The notes beneath the pieces were generated by a model. It was not told the DNA's origin. It searched no databases and saw nothing but the letters and a program-made list of their open reading frames with translations. Positions 56,011-64,000 of a stretch of DNA of 64,000 nucleotides are shown in pieces. The DNA comes from Pacificibacter marinus. Its GTDB lineage: Bacteria > Pseudomonadota > Alphaproteobacteria > Rhodobacterales > Rhodobacteraceae. Position 1 is the first letter of the stretch. Each line of letters begins with the position of its first letter. Location of the stretch: positions 186,001 through 250,000 of the forward strand of contig NZ_JAHKPU010000032.1 of NCBI RefSeq assembly GCF_018860505.1, written 5' to 3'. A program made the translations under genes and the position numbers.

Positions 56011-58497
56011 TCACCCCAAAACCCTGTTTTTGTGTAGCGTTCTGTCACGGACATGCAGCGCAAACTGAGCAGCCAGCGCGCCATATGCGAATTTGTAGAA
56101 CGCAGCGTTCGGGTGGTTGTGTTGGATTAGTCCGGTTCCGTCCCCGTCTATGGTGGCGTCAGCGCGAAACATCGAATTTGGTAAAGTCGCTTCTGTGAAG
56201 TTACCGGAGGCCCACGCGAGGTCGTAGTATCGGTATTGCATCGCTTGCAAGTCCCAGAGCATTGCCCCTGCATCAGTACATGCCTGACCGATACGGAAGT
56301 TTTGTTCGTCGTAAGTGCGCCAGCCGTAATGCTTCACGCCACTGCCTGTGCGATCCATTTTCACCAGACGCTCACTGTTGGCGGGCCAAATGACACGTTC
56401 TTCGTCAACGGTAGTATTTTGGATTCTGACAGAATAGGTGCTGGTGACTGGGATTGTCTCGCTTACCGTCACAACACCAGTCGTCCAATCGATTGCGGCG
56501 ATTGTGTAAACACCGGCATTGTCACCCGAAAGAACACTCAGCTTGTCGCCAACAGCCAATGTGTACCCATACGTGTTGATGGCAAGCAGTGTAATAGTGC
56601 CAGCGACAGCATCGAATGCATGGTCATCGGTGACAGCATAGGTTGTGTTGCTGGTCGGCCAAGATGAGCGGTAGCTATCAGGGAATTGCTGAGGGTCTCC
56701 ACCGCCAGACAAGAAGTCTGTGTGCGGGTGGAAAGTATTTGTAATGATCGGCATAGCATTGCGGTCAACACCGCGAATGGCCGCAATCAGTTCGATATAG
56801 TCATCGTACACACTTTCCATCGTGGCAGCGCCAGAACTACTGGCAATACCACCGCTGTTCATATTGTTGAACCCGACGATTAGGTCGTAGTCGCCAGCAT
56901 CCGTGCCTGTTAGTTGGGCCATAAACTGATCAACGGTTTCTCCGCCAACAGCGTTCACCTCAGCAGAGAACTCGACGTTACGCATGTAACCAAACGTCTC
57001 GTTCAGACAGTCTCGCAAAATCCGAGAAGGTGCTGACGCCCCGCCATCATCCGCACCAGCGCCAGTGTCGATAGATGATCCCAAGCCAAGAATTTTTAGC
57101 TCTAAAGGTGCGTCTTGGGTTCGAACGCCTTCGGACCAAGTGAAGAAGTTGTTCGGGTTCCGTTCACTTGTAGACCAATCAGTATCACCCGACGATGGGC
57201 CGTTGATCTTCTCAGATAGTGCCAAGGCTTCCGCTTCAAAAGACCCAGATGATCCAGAAGCACCTTCCAGGACGGTAACACGGGTATCCAATGCATCCAC
57301 ACTATCCGAGACTGTTTTCAGATCACCTAGGGTTATACCAGACGCCAACAAGACCCAAGGATTGCCGCCACTTGCATCATACCGCACTAAATGCAATCGG
57401 CCTTGTTCAATGTCACCTGCCGCCAAAAGCCCACCATCCGCATGACGAATTGTAGAAGCACCAATCCCATTTACATTGAGCGTCGGGCTTGTAATCGTGT
57501 TGGTCGCCACAGCCCTAAAGATCAGGATGGACCCGTTGACACGAGCAAAGTCTGTCGTCACCTCAATGGCATTCGCCGTGCCCCCAACCACGCTCGGGAT
57601 CAACGACGAATTATTTGCCTTTGAGATATATTGATCTGCAATATTCAAAAGCTTGAACGCGTTTGAGGGCGCACCGGACCAGACGAGATCATAGGTCCAA
57701 CCTGACTTGATCGCGCCTACACCCGGATTGCCGCCAGTTTGCAATTTCAGGTTATACGTTCCGCCGCCGTTCACTTGGATCGTCACGCCAGCCGTTGTAT
57801 TTGTGGCTGTCGCGGTGAAGCGCAAGCTCAATCCAGCTACCAAGTTTGGAACGTCTGTATTCGTCAGGGTGATAGCGTTTTCTGTGCCGCCCACTGCGCA
57901 ATGGAAAGACATGGCTGAAAGTATAGTTTTATCGACTTTCAGTGATAGCGGACTTTCGCCTGTGTCGGACCAATCGGTGCCGTCATATTTCCAAACATAA
58001 GTAGTGTCTCGGACCAGCGCAGTATTACCATCAACCATACCAGTCAAAGCAATAAGATCCGCGTAATTGTTTGGAGCAAAATCCCAGAGCCCCATCGCAA
58101 TGAGGGCGTCAAGAGAGGCGGTCGCACTTAACGCTGACTGTGCAGCTGATGTCGCGCTCTCTTGGGTTGCAACACGGTCTTCAGTGACCAACTCAACCAA
58201 TGCCAAAAGCTTCGACAGATCCGCACTGGTGCCAAACAGCTCAGCTGCGCCATCTTCGACTTTGTAATAATCAAACAGGCCGTCTTCATCCAACGACGGC
58301 ACAGAAAAGACACCGCCGTTTGGCGTTACCTCAAACCCGTCCTCAACAGAGCCAAAGGCGTTGCCTGCAGAGGCCAATTCGAGCGCTTGCGAGAACAGCG
58401 CCTTAAATCCCGCATTCACGCCATCTTCCAAATCTTTAAGGCGTGCGATTTTTGGCCCGCCACCGGACACGGTGACGGAGAGTTGTGGTGCTGGCAT
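56011..58497 (-). CDS. Phage tail fibre with SGNH-hydrolase-like C-terminal domain
   Basis: The ATG at 58497 (GGAGG five bases upstream) gives 828 residues. The N-terminal 130 residues include a helical Ala/Ser-rich segment, probably the trimer and tail-attachment part. Two related beta modules follow (about 199-290 and 302-390), both starting VGGT-NAI and containing NVNG or QVNG strands. From about 467 the chain reads as an SGNH/GDSL fold: LGLGSSIDTG (Ser475), AVGGETV (Gly518), GFNNMNS (Asn544) and IQHNHPN near the end (His795). A beta-rich insert sits at about 610-695. The Asp normally three residues before the last His is a Gln here. It is likely the receptor-binding fibre, perhaps removing acyl groups from surface glycan. 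Confidence 0.75.
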   Translation of the reverse strand: MPAPQLSVTVSGGGPKIARLKDLEDGVNAGFKALFSQALELASAGNAFGSVEDGFEVTPNGGVFSVPSLDEDGLFDYYKVEDGAAELFGTSADLSKLLALVELVTEDRVATQESATSAAQSALSATASLDALIAMGLWDFAPNNYADLIALTGMVDGNTALVRDTTYVWKYDGTDWSDTGESPLSLKVDKTILSAMSFHCAVGGTENAITLTNTDVPNLVAGLSLRFTATATNTTAGVTIQVNGGGTYNLKLQTGGNPGVGAIKSGWTYDLVWSGAPSNAFKLLNIADQYISKANNSSLIPSVVGGTANAIEVTTDFARVNGSILIFRAVATNTITSPTLNVNGIGASTIRHADGGLLAAGDIEQGRLHLVRYDASGGNPWVLLASGITLGDLKTVSDSVDALDTRVTVLEGASGSSGSFEAEALALSEKINGPSSGDTDWSTSERNPNNFFTWSEGVRTQDAPLELKILGLGSSIDTGAGADDGGASAPSRILRDCLNETFGYMRNVEFSAEVNAVGGETVDQFMAQLTGTDAGDYDLIVGFNNMNSGGIASSSGAATMESVYDDYIELIAAIRGVDRNAMPIITNTFHPHTDFLSGGGDPQQFPDSYRSSWPTSNTTYAVTDDHAFDAVAGTITLLAINTYGYTLAVGDKLSVLSGDNAGVYTIAAIDWTTGVVTVSETIPVTSTYSVRIQNTTVDEERVIWPANSERLVKMDRTGSGVKHYGWRTYDEQNFRIGQACTDAGAMLWDLQAMQYRYYDLAWASGNFTEATLPNSMFRADATIDGDGTGLIQHNHPNAAFYKFAYGALAAQFALHVRDRTLHKNRVLG

Positions 58498-58512
58498 ATC
58501 TGCCTCCAATGA

Positions 58513-60783
58513 TTAAGGATCTGTGGTTGCTGTGACGCTTGCGCTCAGTGGTGATGCGCTGGCGTAATCACCGCGTGAGCGGGCAAAATAAAAGCGCGTG
58601 GTTGCGGCTGCTAAATCGATTTCTGTGATGCTGACGAGCGTATTGGGCGACGTGTAAATTGCCGAGCCAAGCAAACTCGCAGCCGCGCCATTGTCCGTAT
58701 CGGCGCCATAAAACTCGATCGCTTTAAAGTCAGCGTCATTGGGCGTGGTGAATGTGACCGTGATTTCACCAGCACCGCCAATCGCCGCGCCATCAATTGG
58801 CAGATCAAGATCAAGCGCCACCACAGGTGTGATGCCACTGATGTCGACCCAATCAGAATGCGCGCCAGATGCCAAAGCGCGCACGCGCAAATCATAGAGC
58901 TGGCCCGAAACCCCCGTCAGATATCCAAAGACATTATCCGAGCCATCACGCACTTCGCCATCGATGTAGCCACCCGTGGTGTAATCGCCGCCATCTTGAC
59001 GATATTCCCATTCATAGCTGGACACGCCCGAGGACAATGACGGAGCGACCGCGAACAAAATGCGCGGGATAATCGTGCCGCCAACGTCCTGATTGACCGC
59101 CTCGCCTGTCGTGATGCTGATCTCTCCGGGTGGCAAAATGCCCGTGCGCGTGTCATCGTAGAATTCATCAAAGATGTCTTCTTCATCCGTAGCCGGGTTC
59201 CAGGCATAGATATCTGCTGAATGTTTCGTCAAAGACGCGGGCAGCCGCATCGCGACTTCGCCGCTTTCCCCAATCGGATCGAGCCCCGGATGAATTGAGC
59301 CGATTTCATAGACGCCATCCAGCGCATCATAAGGGCTCGGCAAAGCAATCTCAGCCGTGGCCCCGCCGATTAAATCAAAGGCCTCAGGCGGCAGCGTGCC
59401 CCCGATGATCTTTTCTTGCCGGCGCAACCGCAACCCGATGATTTTGCGCACGCGCATGGCTTGGGTAGCCGAGGCACAAAAAGGCAGATCCAATGTTTTG
59501 ACCGCCGCCAAGCCACCATCCGCCTCAACTGCGCCAGGAATGTCCCAAGGTTGCAAATCCGCTGTCTGGTACCCGCGCGACGATGACAGATAGGACACGC
59601 GCAATTGGTTCACCAGCTGATCGCCCGGCACCATATCTGGAAACTGGAAGCCATCGCCCAAAAGGTAGTCCAGCCGCACCGTTGGCGCGCGGTAGACCCC
59701 TGAGGCATATCCCAATTTGCCTCCCACACGAATGAAGTCCGCAGCCGCAGAGACCATCATGGGAATGAGCAAATCTTCGATCTCCCCCTCTGAGAACCGA
59801 ATTGTGCCCGCGCAAGTATACCGCGCCTCTTGGCCTCCGGACTTGAGCGATATGATCTCATCACATTCAGAGGCCGCATCAATAAACGAGCTGTGCAACT
59901 GATCAGACCGATATTGCCGGATCGGATTTTGCGTCAAAGCATCGCGCACGCACAGCGCATGCGTGTCAGACCATGCCCAAGTCGCTTCATCCTCTTCAGA
60001 CTGAGACAGATCGCGTGGATCATAAACCTTTGACCACTTGCCCTCGACCTCAACCAAAGGCGGTGCTGAGGGCCAACGTTCGGCGCGGCTCCCACTGCTC
60101 CCCGCTTTTAGGCGCAGAAAAATGACCGTCAGACCACGCCACCCATCCGTGGTTTTCCAAAGATGCTCTGCAGCCTCAACAATGCCGTCTGGAAATTCAG
60201 GGAAACCATCAAACGGCCCACCAGGTAGAGAGTTCGCTTCCTCCTCACTGGCAGCCGCATCTTCTGAACTCACAAACGGAGCCTCATCAGTAAAAGCTGC
60301 AGGCGGCGCAACTTGATCGCCGCGCCCCACCCATGCCGTCACATGGTTTTCAAAAGGGGACTCTGTCGCGGTGGCCCCAGAGCCGTCGAAATCAAAGGCA
60401 TCGCCGGTAAGTTTCACATGGCGCTTATCGAGGTAGAGATCAAAATCAGAGAGCTCCGACACGCGCGAGTTTAAGATCCAAACCCCGTAAATGAAGTTGC
60501 CTTTGATTGGCGTGCCAGCAGGCGTGCCTGTTGCGCGGCACTCGCCATAAACAAACCTATACGCAGGGCTTGTGGTCGCTTGCGCCAATTCCCGCCCCAC
60601 ATCTTGAGCCGATGGCGCACGCCCCATCAGCGCACTCGCCGCAAGGTTCAAAAGGTAAGATCCTGCGATTTTCAGAACAGCGCTAGAGACTGCCAACGCG
60701 CCCCCGTAGCCGATCCCCAAAGCCAATGCCCCACTCACGATCGATGCGCCAATGGCATTTACCGCCGCGACTATGAAGGGCAT
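58513..60783 (-). CDS. Phage tail tip / host specificity protein (GpJ-like)
   Basis: The 756-residue protein starts at ATG 60783 with a GGGGG site. An Ala/Gly-rich hydrophobic N-terminus (VNAIGASIVSGALALGIGYG) is followed by a domain with FIYGVWILNSR and DLYLDKRHV, a central baseplate-hub-like part (RYTCAGTIRFSEGEIEDLLIPMM to RVSYLSSSRGYQ), and C-terminal fibronectin-like beta repeats (YEWEYRQDGGDYT, LYDLRVRALASGAHSDW). This order matches the J-type tip proteins of siphophages, which close the tail and contact the receptor. The start overlaps the preceding gene by 13 bases. Confidence 0.8.
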   Translation of the reverse strand: MPFIVAAVNAIGASIVSGALALGIGYGGALAVSSAVLKIAGSYLLNLAASALMGRAPSAQDVGRELAQATTSPAYRFVYGECRATGTPAGTPIKGNFIYGVWILNSRVSELSDFDLYLDKRHVKLTGDAFDFDGSGATATESPFENHVTAWVGRGDQVAPPAAFTDEAPFVSSEDAAASEEEANSLPGGPFDGFPEFPDGIVEAAEHLWKTTDGWRGLTVIFLRLKAGSSGSRAERWPSAPPLVEVEGKWSKVYDPRDLSQSEEDEATWAWSDTHALCVRDALTQNPIRQYRSDQLHSSFIDAASECDEIISLKSGGQEARYTCAGTIRFSEGEIEDLLIPMMVSAAADFIRVGGKLGYASGVYRAPTVRLDYLLGDGFQFPDMVPGDQLVNQLRVSYLSSSRGYQTADLQPWDIPGAVEADGGLAAVKTLDLPFCASATQAMRVRKIIGLRLRRQEKIIGGTLPPEAFDLIGGATAEIALPSPYDALDGVYEIGSIHPGLDPIGESGEVAMRLPASLTKHSADIYAWNPATDEEDIFDEFYDDTRTGILPPGEISITTGEAVNQDVGGTIIPRILFAVAPSLSSGVSSYEWEYRQDGGDYTTGGYIDGEVRDGSDNVFGYLTGVSGQLYDLRVRALASGAHSDWVDISGITPVVALDLDLPIDGAAIGGAGEITVTFTTPNDADFKAIEFYGADTDNGAAASLLGSAIYTSPNTLVSITEIDLAAATTRFYFARSRGDYASASPLSASVTATTDP

Positions 60784-61178
60784 CGCCAAGCCCCCAAAAC
60801 TTTAGAGCGCACAATGATCATGCCTGTCTCCGTCTTTGCGGCGTACTCGCCAGATTGAATGCAAATTGAAAGCGCTGCCCCAAGCGGGCCAGAGCATTGG
60901 ATCAAAACCAGATCACCCGCTTGAGGCGTCTCAGTTTCCTCGATGTCAAAAATAGACCGGCACCATGCCAGATATCCGCCGGCACGCTTTAAGATCAGAC
61001 AGGCCTCAACCGAAGATGTGTATGCCTGGTCAAAATGCGCCAACGGATCCACGCCGTGCAATGCCTCAAAGACCACACAGGCAGCGGTGCAATCGCGCCC
61101 TGCACGCCACTCGAACAGCTCGGACAAATGCAATCGCGCAACCGCGAACACGCGCGCTGGCGTAATCACCCTCGCCAT
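60771..61178 (-). CDS. NlpC/P60-like tail assembly protein (DUF6950-like)
   Basis: The 135-residue protein has the pattern of DUF6950-type phage proteins: GRDCTAACVVFEALHGVDPLAHF with a conserved Cys, then a GDLVLIQCSGPLGAALSICIQ strand pair and a closing VLGAWRC. It is placed between tail genes and the tip protein gene, as the tail-assembly peptidase is in lambda-like phages. The His expected in an active NlpC/P60 site is not obvious, so activity is uncertain. Confidence 0.7.
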   Translation of the reverse strand: MARVITPARVFAVARLHLSELFEWRAGRDCTAACVVFEALHGVDPLAHFDQAYTSSVEACLILKRAGGYLAWCRSIFDIEETETPQAGDLVLIQCSGPLGAALSICIQSGEYAAKTETGMIIVRSKVLGAWRCPS

Positions 61179-61193
61179 ATTACTCAGGCCTCA

Positions 61194-61775
61194 TTACTCA
61201 GGCCACTGCTGTGCGTTAAACACGCGATTGATCGCATTTTGCACGTGACGCCCCGCAGTATCATTCGGATATTTGGACACTTGATCCTCATAGCCATGCG
61301 TGATCGAGGCCGAGGCCCGCGCACTCGGCCCGATGCCAAGCCCCAGAACCATATCATGCGACAGATTTTCATCGGCGCGCGCCAAAGATCCCGTCCGGCT
61401 GTCAAAATAACCCGCGAAGAAGTCCACGGGATCATCTTGCAAGACATTCCCTCCAGGCGTTGTGGTCGTGGCGAACCACACTTTGACCATTCGGTTGCGA
61501 ATGACCTTGCCACGCTCTGCCAAGATATCTTCGATCGAGGCAGCGACCTTGATCGACGCCTCAGATGTGGCCAAGCCGCCCGCTTCTTCTGGCGCTTGAA
61601 ACTGCACCAGCCAAGACGATCCCAGCCAAACCGCGCCATCCCAAACCAAATCGCCCGTGCCCGTGTGCAAGCGCACCATGCCATCCGGCCAATCCGCCTC
61701 GATGAGCAACACCGGGCAAAAATGCCCCGCCATCGTGGCCAGCATCTCAGGAGATGCGCCCCGCCTCAGCTCCAT
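61194..61775 (-). CDS. Phage tail protein
   Basis: 193 residues. The N-terminal half has short strands (PVLLIEADWPDGMVRLHTG, DLVWDGAVWLGSSWL) and the C-terminus ends in a YPNDTAGRHVQNAI segment like that seen in DUF2163-type tail proteins. It overlaps the upstream tail gene by ten bases. No catalytic motif is seen. The family is suggested by size, place and pattern only. Confidence 0.65.
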   Translation of the reverse strand: MELRRGASPEMLATMAGHFCPVLLIEADWPDGMVRLHTGTGDLVWDGAVWLGSSWLVQFQAPEEAGGLATSEASIKVAASIEDILAERGKVIRNRMVKVWFATTTTPGGNVLQDDPVDFFAGYFDSRTGSLARADENLSHDMVLGLGIGPSARASASITHGYEDQVSKYPNDTAGRHVQNAINRVFNAQQWPE

Positions 61776-62521
61776 GGATCAACCACCGCGAACCCATCGG
61801 AATATTCATCCTCGAACACTTCGCGAAACTCCCATACATATTCAAAATCAGAGCTCAGACCTTGCACGGATCGTGGCACATCAATGGTTTCAAACGTGAT
61901 CACCTCAGCCTCGCCGATGCTGACAACACCAGACGCGGTAAACGCCTCTGCGCGATCCGTGCGCACCAGCGCCATGCCATCCGCATCAGAGCGCACAACA
62001 GACAAGCAATAGGCACTTTGAGGATCCGCATCGCCAACGCCGACCTTGATCACATCAGACGGCCGCGCAACCAAAGTGTTTGGCGGCAAGCCTGTGACCT
62101 CGAGCCCATGCCACATCCCGTCTGCCATCGGCACACCTTGCAAAGGATAGCTGCCATAGAACCAATCCAGTTCGTCAGCATCCACGCTCCAAAGCAGATC
62201 ATCATTGCCAGCCGACCATTCCAAAACCGTATTGCGCAGATCAAGATTGCCCTTTGCGCGAAACCACAACGTTGGCAAACACGTGACCCGCACCAATCGA
62301 GGCCCACCACCCCAAAGGCGATTGAGCATCCGCACATATCCCGCGCCAGCCTTGTCTGGACCAATGCCGCGCACACTGGCTTTGGCAACGCGGCGCGATC
62401 GCAAAGCAGACGATGTGCGCGCCCGTCCACCAATCAAACCGACAGAGCGCGATTGCGGGTGCAGTTCAGCCAGTTCCCACTTGGTAATCCCAAACGGAGG
62501 CCATGCAATCACATCCGTCAT
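61766..62521 (-). CDS. Phage tail protein, family not recognised
   Basis: 251 residues, starting at an ATG that overlaps the tape-measure stop as ATGA. The N-terminal part is basic and Arg-rich (about residues 25-52), and the rest is mixed beta with many Trp and Asp. It lies in the slot after the tape measure where distal tail proteins (Dit-like) are found in siphophages, but no motif confirms that. Confidence 0.6.
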   Translation of the reverse strand: MTDVIAWPPFGITKWELAELHPQSRSVGLIGGRARTSSALRSRRVAKASVRGIGPDKAGAGYVRMLNRLWGGGPRLVRVTCLPTLWFRAKGNLDLRNTVLEWSAGNDDLLWSVDADELDWFYGSYPLQGVPMADGMWHGLEVTGLPPNTLVARPSDVIKVGVGDADPQSAYCLSVVRSDADGMALVRTDRAEAFTASGVVSIGEAEVITFETIDVPRSVQGLSSDFEYVWEFREVFEDEYSDGFAVVDPWS

Positions 62522-63999
62522 GCCGGCTGCCCAAACGATTTGGTGCTGCGCATTTTTGAGGACACCACGGACACGGCTTGATCGACCGACTGTCCCGCCA
62601 AAACTTGAACCCGCGCCATGATCTGCCCGCCATCCGTTAAGGTTAGATCGCCGCCGGTCACGCGTATTTCTTGCGTGCCGCTGTTAGAGGCCACGGATTG
62701 CCCCTTGGTGAAATCAATAACGCCCTCATTGGGGTGCATCATCGCCAGGAAACCGCCTTTGCCATCCAGCCCGCCCATGCGCGATCCAGATGGCGTTAGC
62801 CCGCCGCCATCAAACGAAAGAAGGCCTCCCAAGAACTTTCCCAGTCCACCTGAGCCACTTTGAGAATTGCCCAGAGCGGATTGGCCAACACTCCACAATG
62901 AGTTGAATGCCTCATCAAACTTCGCGCTGGCCATTTTTTGCAGCAACCCGCCGATTGCATCCCCAACAGATTTAGCCCCAAAGACCGCTTCCGAGAATGC
63001 GCCCCGCCAAGCATCACGCGTGGCGTCAATCTTATCCGTCAGTTTTTCAACCTTGGATATCGCATCTGTCGCACCAGTCCCTGAGCTGCCAATAATGGCG
63101 GTATCTATCGTTTCGCCCAAATCTAAAGCGGCATCTGTCGCATCTCGCAAAGAGGTTTCGCCCTCATCGCCCACGTCAGCCACAGCATCCTTCAAACGTT
63201 GAACAGAGGCCAAGGGCAAGCTTGCCAAATTGCGCAAAGCATCTGCGGTATCATAATGAGATTGCGCCACATCTTTGGCGCTTTTTGCAACATCACTCAT
63301 GGATGCGGCCCAGGTCTTTGTTCCCTCAACATCAACCGTAATATCGGAACCAACGAGATCAGAAATCTTATTAATAGCTGGACCAATAAAGCCAATAAAG
63401 TCAGACCATTTTTCAGCAAGATATGCGATACCACTGACCCAAATACCTTTGATGCCACCAACGGTACCTCGAAAGTCTTCTTTGAATGCATGGGCTTGCA
63501 ACTGCATGTTGACCCAAACCTCACTGGCCACGTCTTTCAAAACAGCCATCGCACCGCCAAAGCTGCCCGTTACGCGAATAAGATCTGCAAAGATGCCAAT
63601 CATGCGGTACGCACCAGTGGCAACACGGACAATTGGCGCGATCATTTTATCAATACTGGCCGACAGGTCTGCAACCCATCCATCCGCATCTTTGGCACGC
63701 TTAAACGCCTCAAAAACCGCGTCAACAATGACCCCAAAGTCTTTGAAAATACTAATATAATGCCCAACTCTGGTACCGATGAAGTCTATGACCGTAGACA
63801 GTGCGCCACCAGATTTCAGCCCTTCAGTGAAGCCCGAGGCCATATCGCGCAGTGCTGGCGCGAAAGCCACGGCAATACGGTTTCCCAGTGCTTCGGTGCC
63901 AAGTTTCATGCGGCTCATTGCATCATTGGCAACTTCGACTTTTGCAGCATCAACTTCCGAAAGCGACAGCCCTAAATCCACAACCTCTTTGCGCGCTGC
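62518..63999 (-). CDS. Phage tape-measure protein, 5' truncated by the window
   Basis: The frame is open to the right edge, so only the C-terminal 493 residues are seen. The pattern is long Ala-rich helices (ALGNRIAVAFAPALRDMASGFTEGLK), hydrophobic segments that can line the tail lumen, and a Ser/Gly-rich C-terminus (GSGGLGKFLGGLLSFDGGGLTPSG, then MHPNEGVIDFTKGQ). The MHPNEGVIDFTKG type of ending is frequent in siphophage tape measures. This protein fixes tail length and is ejected ahead of the DNA. A GTG at 63981 is an internal Val, not the start. Confidence 0.8.
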   Translation of the reverse strand, partial: AARKEVVDLGLSLSEVDAAKVEVANDAMSRMKLGTEALGNRIAVAFAPALRDMASGFTEGLKSGGALSTVIDFIGTRVGHYISIFKDFGVIVDAVFEAFKRAKDADGWVADLSASIDKMIAPIVRVATGAYRMIGIFADLIRVTGSFGGAMAVLKDVASEVWVNMQLQAHAFKEDFRGTVGGIKGIWVSGIAYLAEKWSDFIGFIGPAINKISDLVGSDITVDVEGTKTWAASMSDVAKSAKDVAQSHYDTADALRNLASLPLASVQRLKDAVADVGDEGETSLRDATDAALDLGETIDTAIIGSSGTGATDAISKVEKLTDKIDATRDAWRGAFSEAVFGAKSVGDAIGGLLQKMASAKFDEAFNSLWSVGQSALGNSQSGSGGLGKFLGGLLSFDGGGLTPSGSRMGGLDGKGGFLAMMHPNEGVIDFTKGQSVASNSGTQEIRVTGGDLTLTDGGQIMARVQVLAGQSVDQAVSVVSSKMRSTKSFGQPA

Positions 64000-64000
64000 A

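Noticed and set aside
58513-64000. Tail genes taken as part of a gene transfer agent
   Set aside because: The gene sizes and order differ from the standard GTA tail block, and an integrase, spanins and a lysozyme fusion lie beside them, which indicates a prophage.

Overview
The window is about 64 kb of an alphaproteobacterial chromosome, most likely Rhodobacteraceae (roseobacter group). The evidence is the set and order of conserved genes: lptF-lptG-lptD-surA-pdxA-rsmA; yceD-rpmF-plsX-fabH-ihfA-merR; argS-SPOR-nagZ-scpA-scpB; a long two-domain dCTP deaminase; a DUF4167 protein; and an OlsB-type acyltransferase. Base composition is moderate and codon use is even across the core. The assignment rests on gene families read by eye. 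No database search was made.

Region 1 (1-10.4 kb): the 3' end of a retropepsin-like protease gene, holC and pepA on the minus strand, then a tightly overlapped plus-strand operon for LPS export (LptF, LptG, LptD), periplasmic folding (SurA), vitamin B6 synthesis (PdxA) and 16S rRNA methylation (RsmA). Region 2 (10.4-17.6 kb) is mostly minus strand: DUF4167, PrmC with its substrate RF1, a DUF1499 protein, an outer-membrane barrel, an Uup-type ABC-F ATPase and an OlsB-like acyltransferase. Region 3 (17.8-25.1 kb): MsrB, BamE (divergent), the ribosome and fatty-acid cluster YceD-L32-PlsX-FabH-IHF alpha-MerR, tRNA-Pro(GGG) and Dcd. Region 4 (25.2-36.9 kb) is minus strand: a diguanylate cyclase, ScpA/ScpB, NagZ, a SPOR protein, ArgS, a cation/proton antiporter and Dgt, with an A-type Fe-S carrier divergent from Dgt. 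Region 5 (36.9-39 kb) is AT-richer, gene-poor sequence holding two nearly identical copies of a small secreted-protein gene in a 473-bp direct repeat. Region 6 (39-51.5 kb): a BaiN-type flavoprotein, XthA, the Der-BamB-TPR operon, an RND efflux pair and DusA.

Region 7 (51.5 kb to the right edge) is the left end of a prophage. A tyrosine recombinase gene abuts the 5' end of dusA, a known integration target. Next come two exported cargo-like genes, then a minus-strand lysis and tail module read toward the integrase: nested Rz1/Rz spanins, a holin-like/GH24 lysozyme fusion, a tail fibre with an SGNH-hydrolase-like domain, a J-like tail tip protein, three small tail genes and a tape-measure gene cut by the window edge. 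Repressor, replication, head and packaging genes and the second attachment site must lie outside.

The core half is rich in envelope-biogenesis genes (LptD/F/G, SurA, BamB, BamE, OlsB, NagZ, SPOR). The parts most worth a second look are the prophage cargo, the lysis fusion, the tail-fibre esterase-like domain and the duplicated secreted-protein locus.
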